Origin: Porphyromonas vaginalis | GTDB taxonomy: Bacteria; Bacteroidota; Bacteroidia; Bacteroidales; Porphyromonadaceae | Assembly (NCBI RefSeq): GCF_958301595.1 | Contig: NZ_CATQJU010000001.1 | Location: forward strand, 1,178,001-1,242,000 | Direction: 5' to 3' | Length of the DNA stretch: 64,000 nt | Shown here: piece by piece, positions 55,322 to 62,746 of the stretch | Layout of the letters: every line of letters begins with the position of its first letter | Position numbering within the stretch: the stretch's first letter is position 1 | The notes under the pieces: generated by a model | Databases searched by the model: none | What the model saw: only the letters and a program-made list of their open reading frames with translations | Told to the model about the DNA's origin: nothing | Program-made: the position numbers and the translations under genes

Positions 55322-57436
55322 TTAGCGGAGACCGCGGAAGCGGAGGAGCGGCTCGATGTCGACCTCCTTGTGGCCGGTGAACTGCTCGAAGAGTACCATC
55401 AGGTCCTCGCTGTTACCACGAGAGAGGAGGATGTCTGCAAGGCGCTGACCGTTCTCACGCGTCATACCTCCGTGTGCCTCGATCCAAGCGTAGACCTCGT
55501 TGTCTACAGCCTCACTCCAGAGGTAAGAGTAGTAACCTGCTGAGTAACCGTTGCTCCAGATGTGGCGGAAGTAAGGTGAGCGGTAGCGGGGTGGTATCTG
55601 TGCGTTGAGCATGCCGTACTTCGTGAGTACCTCCTCTTCAAATGCCTGAACGTCATCAACCTTGTCACTTACAGTGAGTGCGTGCCAGCACTGGTCGATG
55701 AGTGAGGAAGCGATATTCTCGCCAATAGAGTAGGCCTGGTTGAAGTTGCCAGCAGCGATCATCTTCTCACGTAGCTCGGCAGGCATCTGCTCGCCTGTCT
55801 TGTAGTGCTTCGCATAGTTGGCAAAGACAGTAGGCTCAGAAGCCCAGTGCTCGTTGAACTGTGAGGGGAACTCGACAAAGTCTCTCGAGACGTTGGTCCC
55901 AGAGATGGAGGGGTAGGTCTGCGTAGAGAGCATGCCGTGTAGAGCGTGACCGAACTCGTGGAAGAGTGTCGTCACCTCGTCCCAAGTCATCAGACAGGGC
56001 TGACCAGCAGCTGGCTTCTTATTGTTGCAGACGTTGTAGATGACTGGCTTGTTGCCTAGTAGGGTAGACTGCTCGACGAAGTTGCTCATCCAGGCACCAC
56101 CGCTCTTAGAGGGACGTGCGTAGGGATCGAAGTAGAAGAGTGCGATGACCTCGCCCTGCTCATTCTTGACATCGTATACCGTTACGTCCGGATGATAGAC
56201 GGGGACGTCGGTGCGCTGCTCGAAGGTGAGACCGTAGAGCTTGTTGGCAGCATAGAAGACACCATCCTTGAGGACGTTGTCTAGGACGAAGTATTCGCTG
56301 AGCTGTGCCTCATCGACGTCGTACTGCTCCTTGCGCATCTTCTCTGCGTAGTAAGCCCAGTCGTAAGCCTCTAGCTTGAAGTCTGGTCCCTCGCTCTTCT
56401 GTGCAAACTCCTCTAGCATCTTAGCGTCTTCAGCAGCCTTAGGCTGGTAGAGCTTAGCGAGACGCTCGAGGAAGTTGCGAGCTGTCTCGCCATTTTTAGC
56501 AAGTGCATCCTGAAGGGTCCAGTCAGCAAATGAGTTGAAGCCTAGTAGCTGAGCCTTCTCAGCACGGAGCGTAGCGAGACGCTTGATGATCTCCTGCGTG
56601 TCGTACTTGTCCCCGTTGTTGCAGCGATTGATGGAAGCCTCGAGGATAGCCTTGCGGCTGTCGCGGTTGTTGAGCTTAGCCATGACGGGCTGCTGGGTCG
56701 TATTGACTAGGCGTATAGCCCACTGGCCCTCTTTGCCCTCCTCCTTAGCGAGGTCGGCAGCCTCTTGTAGCTCGCTGTCGGTGAGTCCGTCGAGCTGAGC
56801 CTTGTCGGTAAAGAAGACAGGTACGTTCGTTGCGTCGGTCAGTATATTGCCAAACTTAGCGGTGAGCTCGGCCTCCTCGCCGTTGAGCTTCTTGAGCTTC
56901 TCCTTATCCTCTGCAGAGAGGTTGGCACCAGCCTTGACATAGTTGTCGTAGTACTGCTTGGTGAGGCGTACCTGGTCGGGCTGTAGTCCCTCTAGACCAG
57001 TCTCGTAGACGGTCTTGATGCGAGCGAAGAGTTTGTCGTTGAGCATGATCTCGTCGCTATGTGCGGTGAGCTTAGGCACGTACTCAGCCTCGATGGCGCG
57101 TAGCTCATCGTTGGTGTCGGCACTGGTCAGTGCGAAGAAAACGGCGGAGGTGCGCTGGAGTACCTGTCCAGCACGCTCGAGAGCCTCGATAGTATTGGTA
57201 AAGGTGGGTGCCTCAGCATTGTCTACGATAGCAGCTATCTCCTCGTTGTGCTGACGCATACCCTCGTCGAAGGCAGGTGCAAAGTGCTCTACCTTGATTT
57301 TGTCAAAGTCGGGTGCATTCATGTAGGTTTCACTTGGATGAACGAATGGATTGTCAGCCAGGTCAGTCTGCTTCTGCTTGTTACAAGCGAGTAGCATCGT
57401 GGCGATGGCTAAGAGCATAATTACTTGTTTACGCAT
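55322..57436 (-). CDS. M3 family metallopeptidase (peptidyl-dipeptidase Dcp-like) lipoprotein
   Basis: The product is 704 aa from the ATG at 57436. That start gives a lipoprotein signal MRKQVIMLLAIATMLLACNK (Cys18); an earlier in-frame ATG at 57484 would not. The chain is the usual all-helical M3 fold. The zinc site HEFGHALHGML (about residue 465) has its third ligand Glu about 25 residues later (FVEFPSQFNEHW), and the C-terminal YSAGYYSYLWSEAVDNEVYA block is typical of Dcp. It should trim dipeptides from peptides in the periplasm or at the outer membrane, fitting peptide fermentation. A -7 box is at 57515-57522. Confidence 0.93.
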   Translation of the reverse strand: MRKQVIMLLAIATMLLACNKQKQTDLADNPFVHPSETYMNAPDFDKIKVEHFAPAFDEGMRQHNEEIAAIVDNAEAPTFTNTIEALERAGQVLQRTSAVFFALTSADTNDELRAIEAEYVPKLTAHSDEIMLNDKLFARIKTVYETGLEGLQPDQVRLTKQYYDNYVKAGANLSAEDKEKLKKLNGEEAELTAKFGNILTDATNVPVFFTDKAQLDGLTDSELQEAADLAKEEGKEGQWAIRLVNTTQQPVMAKLNNRDSRKAILEASINRCNNGDKYDTQEIIKRLATLRAEKAQLLGFNSFADWTLQDALAKNGETARNFLERLAKLYQPKAAEDAKMLEEFAQKSEGPDFKLEAYDWAYYAEKMRKEQYDVDEAQLSEYFVLDNVLKDGVFYAANKLYGLTFEQRTDVPVYHPDVTVYDVKNEQGEVIALFYFDPYARPSKSGGAWMSNFVEQSTLLGNKPVIYNVCNNKKPAAGQPCLMTWDEVTTLFHEFGHALHGMLSTQTYPSISGTNVSRDFVEFPSQFNEHWASEPTVFANYAKHYKTGEQMPAELREKMIAAGNFNQAYSIGENIASSLIDQCWHALTVSDKVDDVQAFEEEVLTKYGMLNAQIPPRYRSPYFRHIWSNGYSAGYYSYLWSEAVDNEVYAWIEAHGGMTRENGQRLADILLSRGNSEDLMVLFEQFTGHKEVDIEPLLRFRGLR

Positions 57437-57468
57437 AGTCTTGGTTCGTTTGGTATGATATATATAGT

Positions 57469-57476
57469 TACTTTTG
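57469..57476 (+). promoter_or_regulatory. -7 box of xseB
   Basis: TACTTTTG with TTTG at 57449-57452 (16-base gap). It is divergent from, and interleaved with, the M3 peptidase promoter. The leader is about 60 bases. Confidence 0.45.
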
Positions 57477-57514
57477 CATAGCAATGAGATATCCTAACGG
57501 GATACTACACGAGA

Positions 57515-57522
57515 CAAAGATA
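57515..57522 (-). promoter_or_regulatory. -7 box of the M3 peptidase gene
   Basis: The minus strand reads TATCTTTG; leader about 75 bases from the chosen start. Confidence 0.5.
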
Positions 57523-57544
57523 CTAATAATAAAACACATACCCC

Positions 57545-57778
57545 ATGACAGACTCTAGCAAGACCCACGCTGAGGAACCCCAGCAGACCTACCAAGAGGC
57601 GATCACACGTATCCAGGAGATCGTGCGGCTCCTCGAGACGGGAGATATAGAGGTGGACGAACTGACTAAGCTCATCGAGGAGGCGACAGGCTTGATACAG
57701 TTTTGCTCCACACGGCTCACCTCTATCGATAAGGAGGTCTCACAGCTCCTCCAGCAGCTCGACGAGAGTCAGGAGTAA
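57545..57778 (+). CDS. xseB: Exodeoxyribonuclease VII small subunit
   Basis: The 77-aa protein has the standard XseB pattern: TYQEAITRIQEIVRLLETGD, then IEVDELTKLIEEATGLIQFC (about residues 12-55), all helical. It binds the large subunit XseA in the single-strand DNA exonuclease. xseA is usually just upstream in other genomes but is not present here; the upstream gene is a divergent peptidase. R1 copy 10 begins 17 bases after the stop. Confidence 0.9.
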   Translation: MTDSSKTHAEEPQQTYQEAITRIQEIVRLLETGDIEVDELTKLIEEATGLIQFCSTRLTSIDKEVSQLLQQLDESQE

Positions 57779-57794
57779 GTAGCCTGAGCGAGAA

Positions 57795-57966
57795 GAGACT
57801 GTTGCATAAAGGCGAATCGCTGTGTCGCTTTCGGGATTCGGCTTCGGTCACATACGGATGTATGCTCCCTTCAGACCTCACCCTCAGCGCCTTGCGCTTC
57901 ATCCTTTCTGCAAAGCCTAGACAATCTTGCCAAGATTGTGAGACTGTTGACTTTTGCAACAGTTTC
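57795..57966 (-). repeat. R1 MITE-like element, copy 10 (long form)
   Basis: A 172-bp copy, GAGACTGTTGCATAAAGG to TTGCAACAGTTTC (one substitution in the last bases). It is flanked exactly by GAGAA on both sides (5-bp duplication). The internal palindrome is shortened (CAATCTTGCCAAGATTG). Confidence 0.92.
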
Positions 57967-58049
57967 GAGAAATGAAAACTCCACGGAAGGCGTGGCAGGA
58001 CACCTTCCGTGGAGTTGCTATTTCGTGGTCGTAGTGAGGCGACTGACCC

Positions 58050-59021
58050 TTACCGAACGATGCTGATGGGGCGGTCGCCCTCGAAGTAGCCGATGATGCA
58101 GTTGCACAGCTCACGTGCCATAGCGACACGCGCCTCGTAGGTCTGCGTGCCGACGTGTGGTGTCATAGTCACCTGCTCCATCTCGTACAGCTCGGGGAGC
58201 GGGTTGTCGCTATGCTCGAAGACGTCCAGTCCCGCAGCAGCTATCTCGCCTGTCTGGAGCGCATGCACGAGGGCAGCTTCGTCAACAACTGCTCCACGCG
58301 CTGCATTGATGAGGATAGCTGAGCGCTTCATCTGTGCTAGGCGGCTAGCGGAGACTAGGTGGTGCGAGTCTTCATTGTAAGGGGTGTGGAGGGATACGAC
58401 ATCACACTCCGTAAAGATCTTGTCTAGGTCGGCATAGGTGACCCCTAGCTCTTTCTCGGCCGCAGCATCAAGTGGGTGTCGCTTGTTGTAGAGGACGGTC
58501 ATACCGAAGGCTTGTGCCATGTGCCCCACGGCACGACCTATGTTGCCATAGCCGATGATGCCGATGGTCTTGCCACAGAGATTGGTCGCCATGCCAGAGC
58601 TGTCGGAGAGTGACTTGCTACTGCTCTTGGTGCGACGCATGTGACGATCCCACATAGCGATCTTGCGACTGCAGCTCAGGAGTAGTCCCATGGTTAGCTC
58701 TGCGGTAGGCTGGATCACGGCACGAGGCGTATTGGTCACGGTGATCCCTTTGCTATGCGCATAGGCGACATCGATATTGTTGTAGCCGACACCATAGTTG
58801 GCGATCAGCTTGATATTTGGAAAAGCGTCGATCAGCTCACGATCTACGGGGAAGGTGAACTGCGTAGCGAGCGCATCATACTGTGCGCCTATCTCCATCA
58901 TCTCCTCACGTGTGAAGCTCTCGCCTTCGGGGCGGCGGGTCATATCGGCCCACTCGGCCAGCTCCTCGAAGCCGGGGCGTACGGTGTCAAAGGAGATGAG
59001 TACTTTCTTTTTCTTGTCCAT
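58050..59021 (-). CDS. D-2-hydroxyacid dehydrogenase (glyoxylate/hydroxypyruvate reductase-like)
   Basis: The 323-aa NAD(P)-dependent oxidoreductase has a D-2-hydroxyacid dehydrogenase layout. The substrate domain carries IANYGVGYNNIDVAYAHSKG (about residues 73-92). The Rossmann loop is GIIGYGNIGRAVGHMAQAFG (about 152-171). ILINAARGAVVDEAALVHAL (about 232) holds the catalytic Arg and GLDVFEHSDNPLPELYEMEQ (about 262) the Glu-containing region. The catalytic His lies in TPHVGTQT (about 288). Glycerate or glyoxylate/hydroxypyruvate is the probable substrate. It is the last gene of the yitT-ppi-rsmF-ddh group. Confidence 0.88.
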   Translation of the reverse strand: MDKKKKVLISFDTVRPGFEELAEWADMTRRPEGESFTREEMMEIGAQYDALATQFTFPVDRELIDAFPNIKLIANYGVGYNNIDVAYAHSKGITVTNTPRAVIQPTAELTMGLLLSCSRKIAMWDRHMRRTKSSSKSLSDSSGMATNLCGKTIGIIGYGNIGRAVGHMAQAFGMTVLYNKRHPLDAAAEKELGVTYADLDKIFTECDVVSLHTPYNEDSHHLVSASRLAQMKRSAILINAARGAVVDEAALVHALQTGEIAAAGLDVFEHSDNPLPELYEMEQVTMTPHVGTQTYEARVAMARELCNCIIGYFEGDRPISIVR

Positions 59022-59052
59022 AATGTTGTATATCAGGTTAGGTGTTTTGTCT

Positions 59053-60438
59053 TTAGATGCGCAGGCGGTACGGCTTAGGGTATAAGTTGTTGAGCCGTGA
59101 GCCTGTGCTGTGTGCCAGACCTAAGGGGATGCCCCGATAGGTGATGGTGGTGAAGCCCCGCTCTGTCGATGACTCTGTCGTGAGTGCCTCGCCTCGCAGA
59201 TAGCGCAGAGCTTCTTCTAGGGGCAGCTCTAGCGAGGGTAGCTTAATAGCGTCATATAGCTTATGGTGTAGCAGGGCAAAGGAGGGTTCGTAGCCTTTCG
59301 CCTGGTGGCGCATGGAGGCAATCTCCAGTCCTGGTGTGGCAACGGCGAGATGCTCTCTGTATGCCGTGGCAAGGAGCAGAGCCGCCTCAGGTGTGAGCTG
59401 GTAGATGCGATCACCGATGGTAAAGTAGTCGGCGGATGTTGGTTCGCTGAGCCAAGAGAGCCCAGCTAACTCCTGTCGGCTGGTGCGTGTCAAGCCTTTG
59501 GCCTTGCGCGCTTCGCTCGGGGTCTCAACGATGTCGGTGAGCCGTAGCGCGGCAAGGTATTGTCCCTCACCTCGTACGATGCCTGGCCAGAGGTGTAGGC
59601 CATACGAAGTGGCGTAAGCTCCAGTGATGCGCTCAGCAAAGCGGAAGAGGTCGATGAGTTCGCAAGGGTAGTGATCAAGAAGCCACTGAACCATCTGATC
59701 GTTTTCCTCCTGATTGAGGGTGCAAGTGGCATAGAGGAGTATACCCTCGGGAGCTAGCATGCGCATCGCCTCCTGTAGGATTGCCCGCTGGCGGGTCACG
59801 CAGTCGGCAATGAGCTGAGGCGACCACATACGTCTCGCCTCCTCGTCACGGCGCATCAGTCCCTCGCCACTGCAGGGGGCATCGACTAAGATGAGGTCGC
59901 AGGCACCGAGCAGTAGGGCCGTGAGTCGCTGTGGCTCCTCTTGCGTGATGATCATTTGGTCGGCACAACACCACTTGACCATATTCTCTACAAGGATCTT
60001 GCACCGCTTCGGAAGTATCTCGTTGCTCACGAGGAGCGTCTCCTTGGGGAGTAGGTCGCGGAGCAGTGTGCTCTTGCCACCAGGTGCTGCGCAGAGGTCT
60101 AGAGCTAGCCGAGGAGGTGTGTGCCAGTCGAGTTGCTCCCAGATAGTGGCGAGCGTCATAGCACTAGCGTCCTGTACGTAGTAAGCACCAGCGTGCCATA
60201 GTGGGTCTAGCGCAAAGGTGGGGCGCTCGCTGAGCCAGTAACCCTCCAGTTCTGCCGGTAGCCACGGTATAGTCCCATCCTCTAGTTCAGCAAAGGGGCG
60301 TGCCGATAAGGTGCGAGCTGAGTTAAGCCGCAGAGAGACCGACGGGGGCGTCTCTAGAGTCTCGACAATGCGAGAGGCATGCTCGGGGTATGCTTGCGCT
60401 AGCTTGGCTATTAGGTCAGACGGGACGGGAGTCTGCAT
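59053..60438 (-). CDS. RsmF/RsmB-type rRNA cytosine-C5 methyltransferase
   Basis: The 461-aa SAM-dependent methylase has an N-terminal RNA-binding part (VSLRLN, YVQDASAM), SAM motif I LDLCAAPGGKSTLL (about residues 113-126), motif IV VDAPCSGEGLMRR (about 183, with the Pro-Cys) and motif VI LYATCTLNQEEND (about 232, with the catalytic Cys). The C-terminal 150 residues contain PUA-like sequence as in RsmF (YlyA/YebU type). The target is probably 16S rRNA; the exact base is not readable. It overlaps nothing and starts 13 bases after the cyclophilin gene. Confidence 0.9.
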   Translation of the reverse strand: MQTPVPSDLIAKLAQAYPEHASRIVETLETPPSVSLRLNSARTLSARPFAELEDGTIPWLPAELEGYWLSERPTFALDPLWHAGAYYVQDASAMTLATIWEQLDWHTPPRLALDLCAAPGGKSTLLRDLLPKETLLVSNEILPKRCKILVENMVKWCCADQMIITQEEPQRLTALLLGACDLILVDAPCSGEGLMRRDEEARRMWSPQLIADCVTRQRAILQEAMRMLAPEGILLYATCTLNQEENDQMVQWLLDHYPCELIDLFRFAERITGAYATSYGLHLWPGIVRGEGQYLAALRLTDIVETPSEARKAKGLTRTSRQELAGLSWLSEPTSADYFTIGDRIYQLTPEAALLLATAYREHLAVATPGLEIASMRHQAKGYEPSFALLHHKLYDAIKLPSLELPLEEALRYLRGEALTTESSTERGFTTITYRGIPLGLAHSTGSRLNNLYPKPYRLRI

Positions 60439-60451
60439 CGTGTCGGCGGGG

Positions 60452-61129
60452 TTAGGGCAGGAGCTTCATGCGCTTGATGATCACATCTCGCTTAGGACGG
60501 TTGGCACTGTCGGTTGGGAGGTCTTCGATCTTGGTAATGGTGCGCATCCCATCGATCACTTCGCCAAAGACGGTGTACTGCCTATCCAACCACGGGGCTC
60601 CGCCCAGCATCTTGTACGCCTGGCGTTGCTCAGGCGTGTAGTCCCACTCACGCTGAGCTGCGATGTCATCTAGGTCGAAGTCTGTGTAGTAGGTCCCCGT
60701 GACGATGTAAAACTGACTGCCAGAGGAACGCATCTCGGGGTTCTCCTCGCCAGCGACTCGTGCTGCTGCTAGGGCACCTCGCTTATGGATATGGTTGGGT
60801 AGGATCTCCGCAGAAATGGTAGTCGAGAGCGTATCTATGGAGACATCCGTCTGGCGTGTCGCTCCACGGGTCGAGAGATTGCCTCCCTGAACCATAAACT
60901 GCGCTATGACACGGTGCATCAAGACTCCTTCGTAGTCTCCTCGACGTACATGCTCTAGGAAGGCTGCTTGGTGTAGAGGTGTGTCGTCATAGAGCAGGAG
61001 TGTAAAGTCTCCCTGCGAAGTCTCCACGAGTACCCGTCGCCCTGCGGGGAGAGCCTCGGGCTCAGTCTGAGCTGTCAGCGAGGTGACGCAGAGTGCGCAG
61101 AGGAGTAAGAGGGTGGCAAGCTGTTTCAT
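60452..61129 (-). CDS. Exported cyclophilin-type peptidyl-prolyl isomerase
   Basis: The 225-aa protein has a signal peptide (residues 1-20, LLLLCALCVTSLTAQ) and then a cyclophilin domain: VLVETSQGDFTLLLYDDTPL, GVLMHRVIAQFMVQGGNLST (about 70-89, with the catalytic-site Arg and Phe region), NPEMRSSGSQFYIVTG (about 128-143) and YTVFGEVIDGMRTITKIEDL. It assists folding in the periplasm. Long insert loops are typical of Bacteroidetes members. It starts three bases after the YitT gene. Confidence 0.93.
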   Translation of the reverse strand: MKQLATLLLLCALCVTSLTAQTEPEALPAGRRVLVETSQGDFTLLLYDDTPLHQAAFLEHVRRGDYEGVLMHRVIAQFMVQGGNLSTRGATRQTDVSIDTLSTTISAEILPNHIHKRGALAAARVAGEENPEMRSSGSQFYIVTGTYYTDFDLDDIAAQREWDYTPEQRQAYKMLGGAPWLDRQYTVFGEVIDGMRTITKIEDLPTDSANRPKRDVIIKRMKLLP

Positions 61130-61132
61130 AGA

Positions 61133-62083
61133 CTAGATAATCTTGGGGGCCGTGTCGTTGGTTGCATTGGTCGTTGCGATAAAAGCTTTGGGGTCAGCCT
61201 GGAGTACCGCTTTCTTGAGCTTGCTGACATATTTGCGCTCCACAATCATAAAGATAATGTCACGCTCGGCACCCGCATAGATACCGCTACCATGGAGGAA
61301 AGTACCCCGCAGGTTAAGCTCCTCGATGATGAGTGTGCGAAGCTCAGCGGTGTGGTCGGAGACGATGAAGATCGCTTTGTTGGGATTCTCAGGTTGCAAG
61401 ATGTCAACGACCTTGCCATAGACGAAGATGGTGATCCAAGAGTAAAGTGGCACGCTAAAGTCTCCAAAGGCGACTAGTCCAAAGAGTACCACGGCCGAGT
61501 CTACGGCTATGATCATGTGACTAGTCTTAAGGTTATTGCCCTTAGAGAGTACTCGCGCAATGACATCGGTGCCAGCACTGGTGCTGCCCGCCTTGAAGGT
61601 GAGTAGCACGCCCAGTCCGAGGATAGCGCCGCCATAGACGGAGGAGAGAAACTTATCGTTGCTTACGATGACTATGTCTCGAGTCATCGAGGTGATCAGG
61701 TCGGTGCAGATAGAGATGAGTAGGAAGGTGGCGATCGTCTTACCTCCGCTGCGCAAGCCGAGGGAGCGAGCCGCTAGAAGGAAGAAGGGTACGTTGAAGC
61801 AGAGTGCCACGGCACCGATGGGTAGTCCCTCGGGAAACGCCTCAAAGGTCCCCTGCGTCAGATAGTTGATCGTGATACTGAGTCCATAGCATCCTCCAGG
61901 GACAATGTTGGCGGGAGCTATGAAGCAGGCGTAAGCGAGAGCCTGACAGATAGCGCCGAGGACGAGGTAGAGTATCTCCAGGGCTAGCGGAGAGCGTCTC
62001 GGGGTGAAGGTCTGTCGCTCGTGTGGCGGTATAGCTCTCTCTGTAGGAGTAGATAGAGTGGAGCCGGACGTAGATGTAGGCAT
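61133..62083 (-). CDS. YitT family membrane protein with DUF2179 domain
   Basis: The 316-aa protein has a cytoplasmic N-tail, then five membrane segments (about residues 33-220; LYLVLGAICQALAYACFIAP, GGAILGLGVLLTFKAGSTSAGTD with the conserved GxxSTGGTD-like loop). A C-terminal DUF2179 domain follows (about 230-300, IFIVSDHTAELRTLIIEELN, GTFLHGSGIYAGAERDIIFM). YitT-family proteins are inner-membrane proteins of uncertain function. It heads the yitT-cyclophilin-rRNA methylase-dehydrogenase group; a -7 box is 84 bases upstream. Confidence 0.9.
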   Translation of the reverse strand: MPTSTSGSTLSTPTERAIPPHERQTFTPRRSPLALEILYLVLGAICQALAYACFIAPANIVPGGCYGLSITINYLTQGTFEAFPEGLPIGAVALCFNVPFFLLAARSLGLRSGGKTIATFLLISICTDLITSMTRDIVIVSNDKFLSSVYGGAILGLGVLLTFKAGSTSAGTDVIARVLSKGNNLKTSHMIIAVDSAVVLFGLVAFGDFSVPLYSWITIFVYGKVVDILQPENPNKAIFIVSDHTAELRTLIIEELNLRGTFLHGSGIYAGAERDIIFMIVERKYVSKLKKAVLQADPKAFIATTNATNDTAPKII

Positions 62084-62166
62084 AGGGTGCTAATGAATAA
62101 TGTATCCAAAGCTAAGCCGGGCGCACGAAGCCTCGTAATGGTAAGGCTGTACCCTCAGCAGGCTCA

Positions 62167-62174
62167 CAAAGATA
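62167..62174 (-). promoter_or_regulatory. -7 box of the yitT operon
   Basis: The minus strand reads TATCTTTG, an exact match. Confidence 0.5.
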
Positions 62175-62226
62175 CTCAATCTTGTGGACTCTACAGGCGT
62201 GTGAGACTGTACGGACTAGAGCTCAC

Positions 62227-62697
62227 CTATTTTGCTGCGGGGCGGCGATGCTTGACGGCGACCATCTTGCCACGAGCGGTGATGCGCTCGCCACAGTGCA
62301 GCTCGAGCGATAGGATGACCTTGCGGTCGGTCACCTCTACGGGGTAAGCGCGGACCTCTAGCTCGACACCCATCGGCGTCGGGGCGAGGTAGTCCACCTC
62401 TAGATGAGCGGTGATGAAGCGCTGGAGGCTCTCTGCCGTCAGCTCCTCCTCGTGAGCTGCTAAGTAAAGAGCGGCAGCTGTGGCTGTGCCGTGGCAGTCG
62501 AAGAGCATGGCGATAAAGCCTCCGTATAGGTTGTCGGGGACCCCGCCTGTGTAGACAGCATTGGGCGTGTGATGACAGTAGCAGTAAGCGTGGTCTTCGC
62601 TGAGGTAGCTCTTGAGATGTAGTCCGTAAGGGTGCGCAGCACCACAGCCCCAGCAGTGGCTGTACTCGGGAGCGTAGAGGTCTTGGATGGCGAGCAT
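62227..62697 (-). CDS. PaaI-like hotdog-fold thioesterase
   Basis: The 156-aa single-domain protein begins with a short Cys/His-containing stretch (YSHCWGCGAAHPYGLHLKSY). The hotdog core follows: YTGGVPDNLYGGFIAMLFDC (about residues 50-70, where acyl-CoA thioesterases have the helix with a catalytic Asp/Asn) and AHLEVDYLAPTPMGVELEVR (about 93-112). It is probably an acyl-CoA thioesterase of unknown chain length. It lies 49 bases downstream of the lytic transglycosylase gene, with a heptamer array in the gap. Confidence 0.85.
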   Translation of the reverse strand: MLAIQDLYAPEYSHCWGCGAAHPYGLHLKSYLSEDHAYCYCHHTPNAVYTGGVPDNLYGGFIAMLFDCHGTATAAALYLAAHEEELTAESLQRFITAHLEVDYLAPTPMGVELEVRAYPVEVTDRKVILSLELHCGERITARGKMVAVKHRRPAAK

Positions 62698-62705
62698 ACT
62701 AGATT

Positions 62706-62740
62706 TTAGAGGTTAGAGATTAGAAGTTAGACTTTAGAGG
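62706..62740 (+). repeat. TTAGARR heptamer array F
   Basis: TTAGAGG, TTAGAGA, TTAGAAG, TTAGACT, TTAGAGG: five units in phase, alone in the 49-base gap between two genes, with no R2 nearby. Confidence 0.75.
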
Positions 62741-62746
62741 TCGGAG

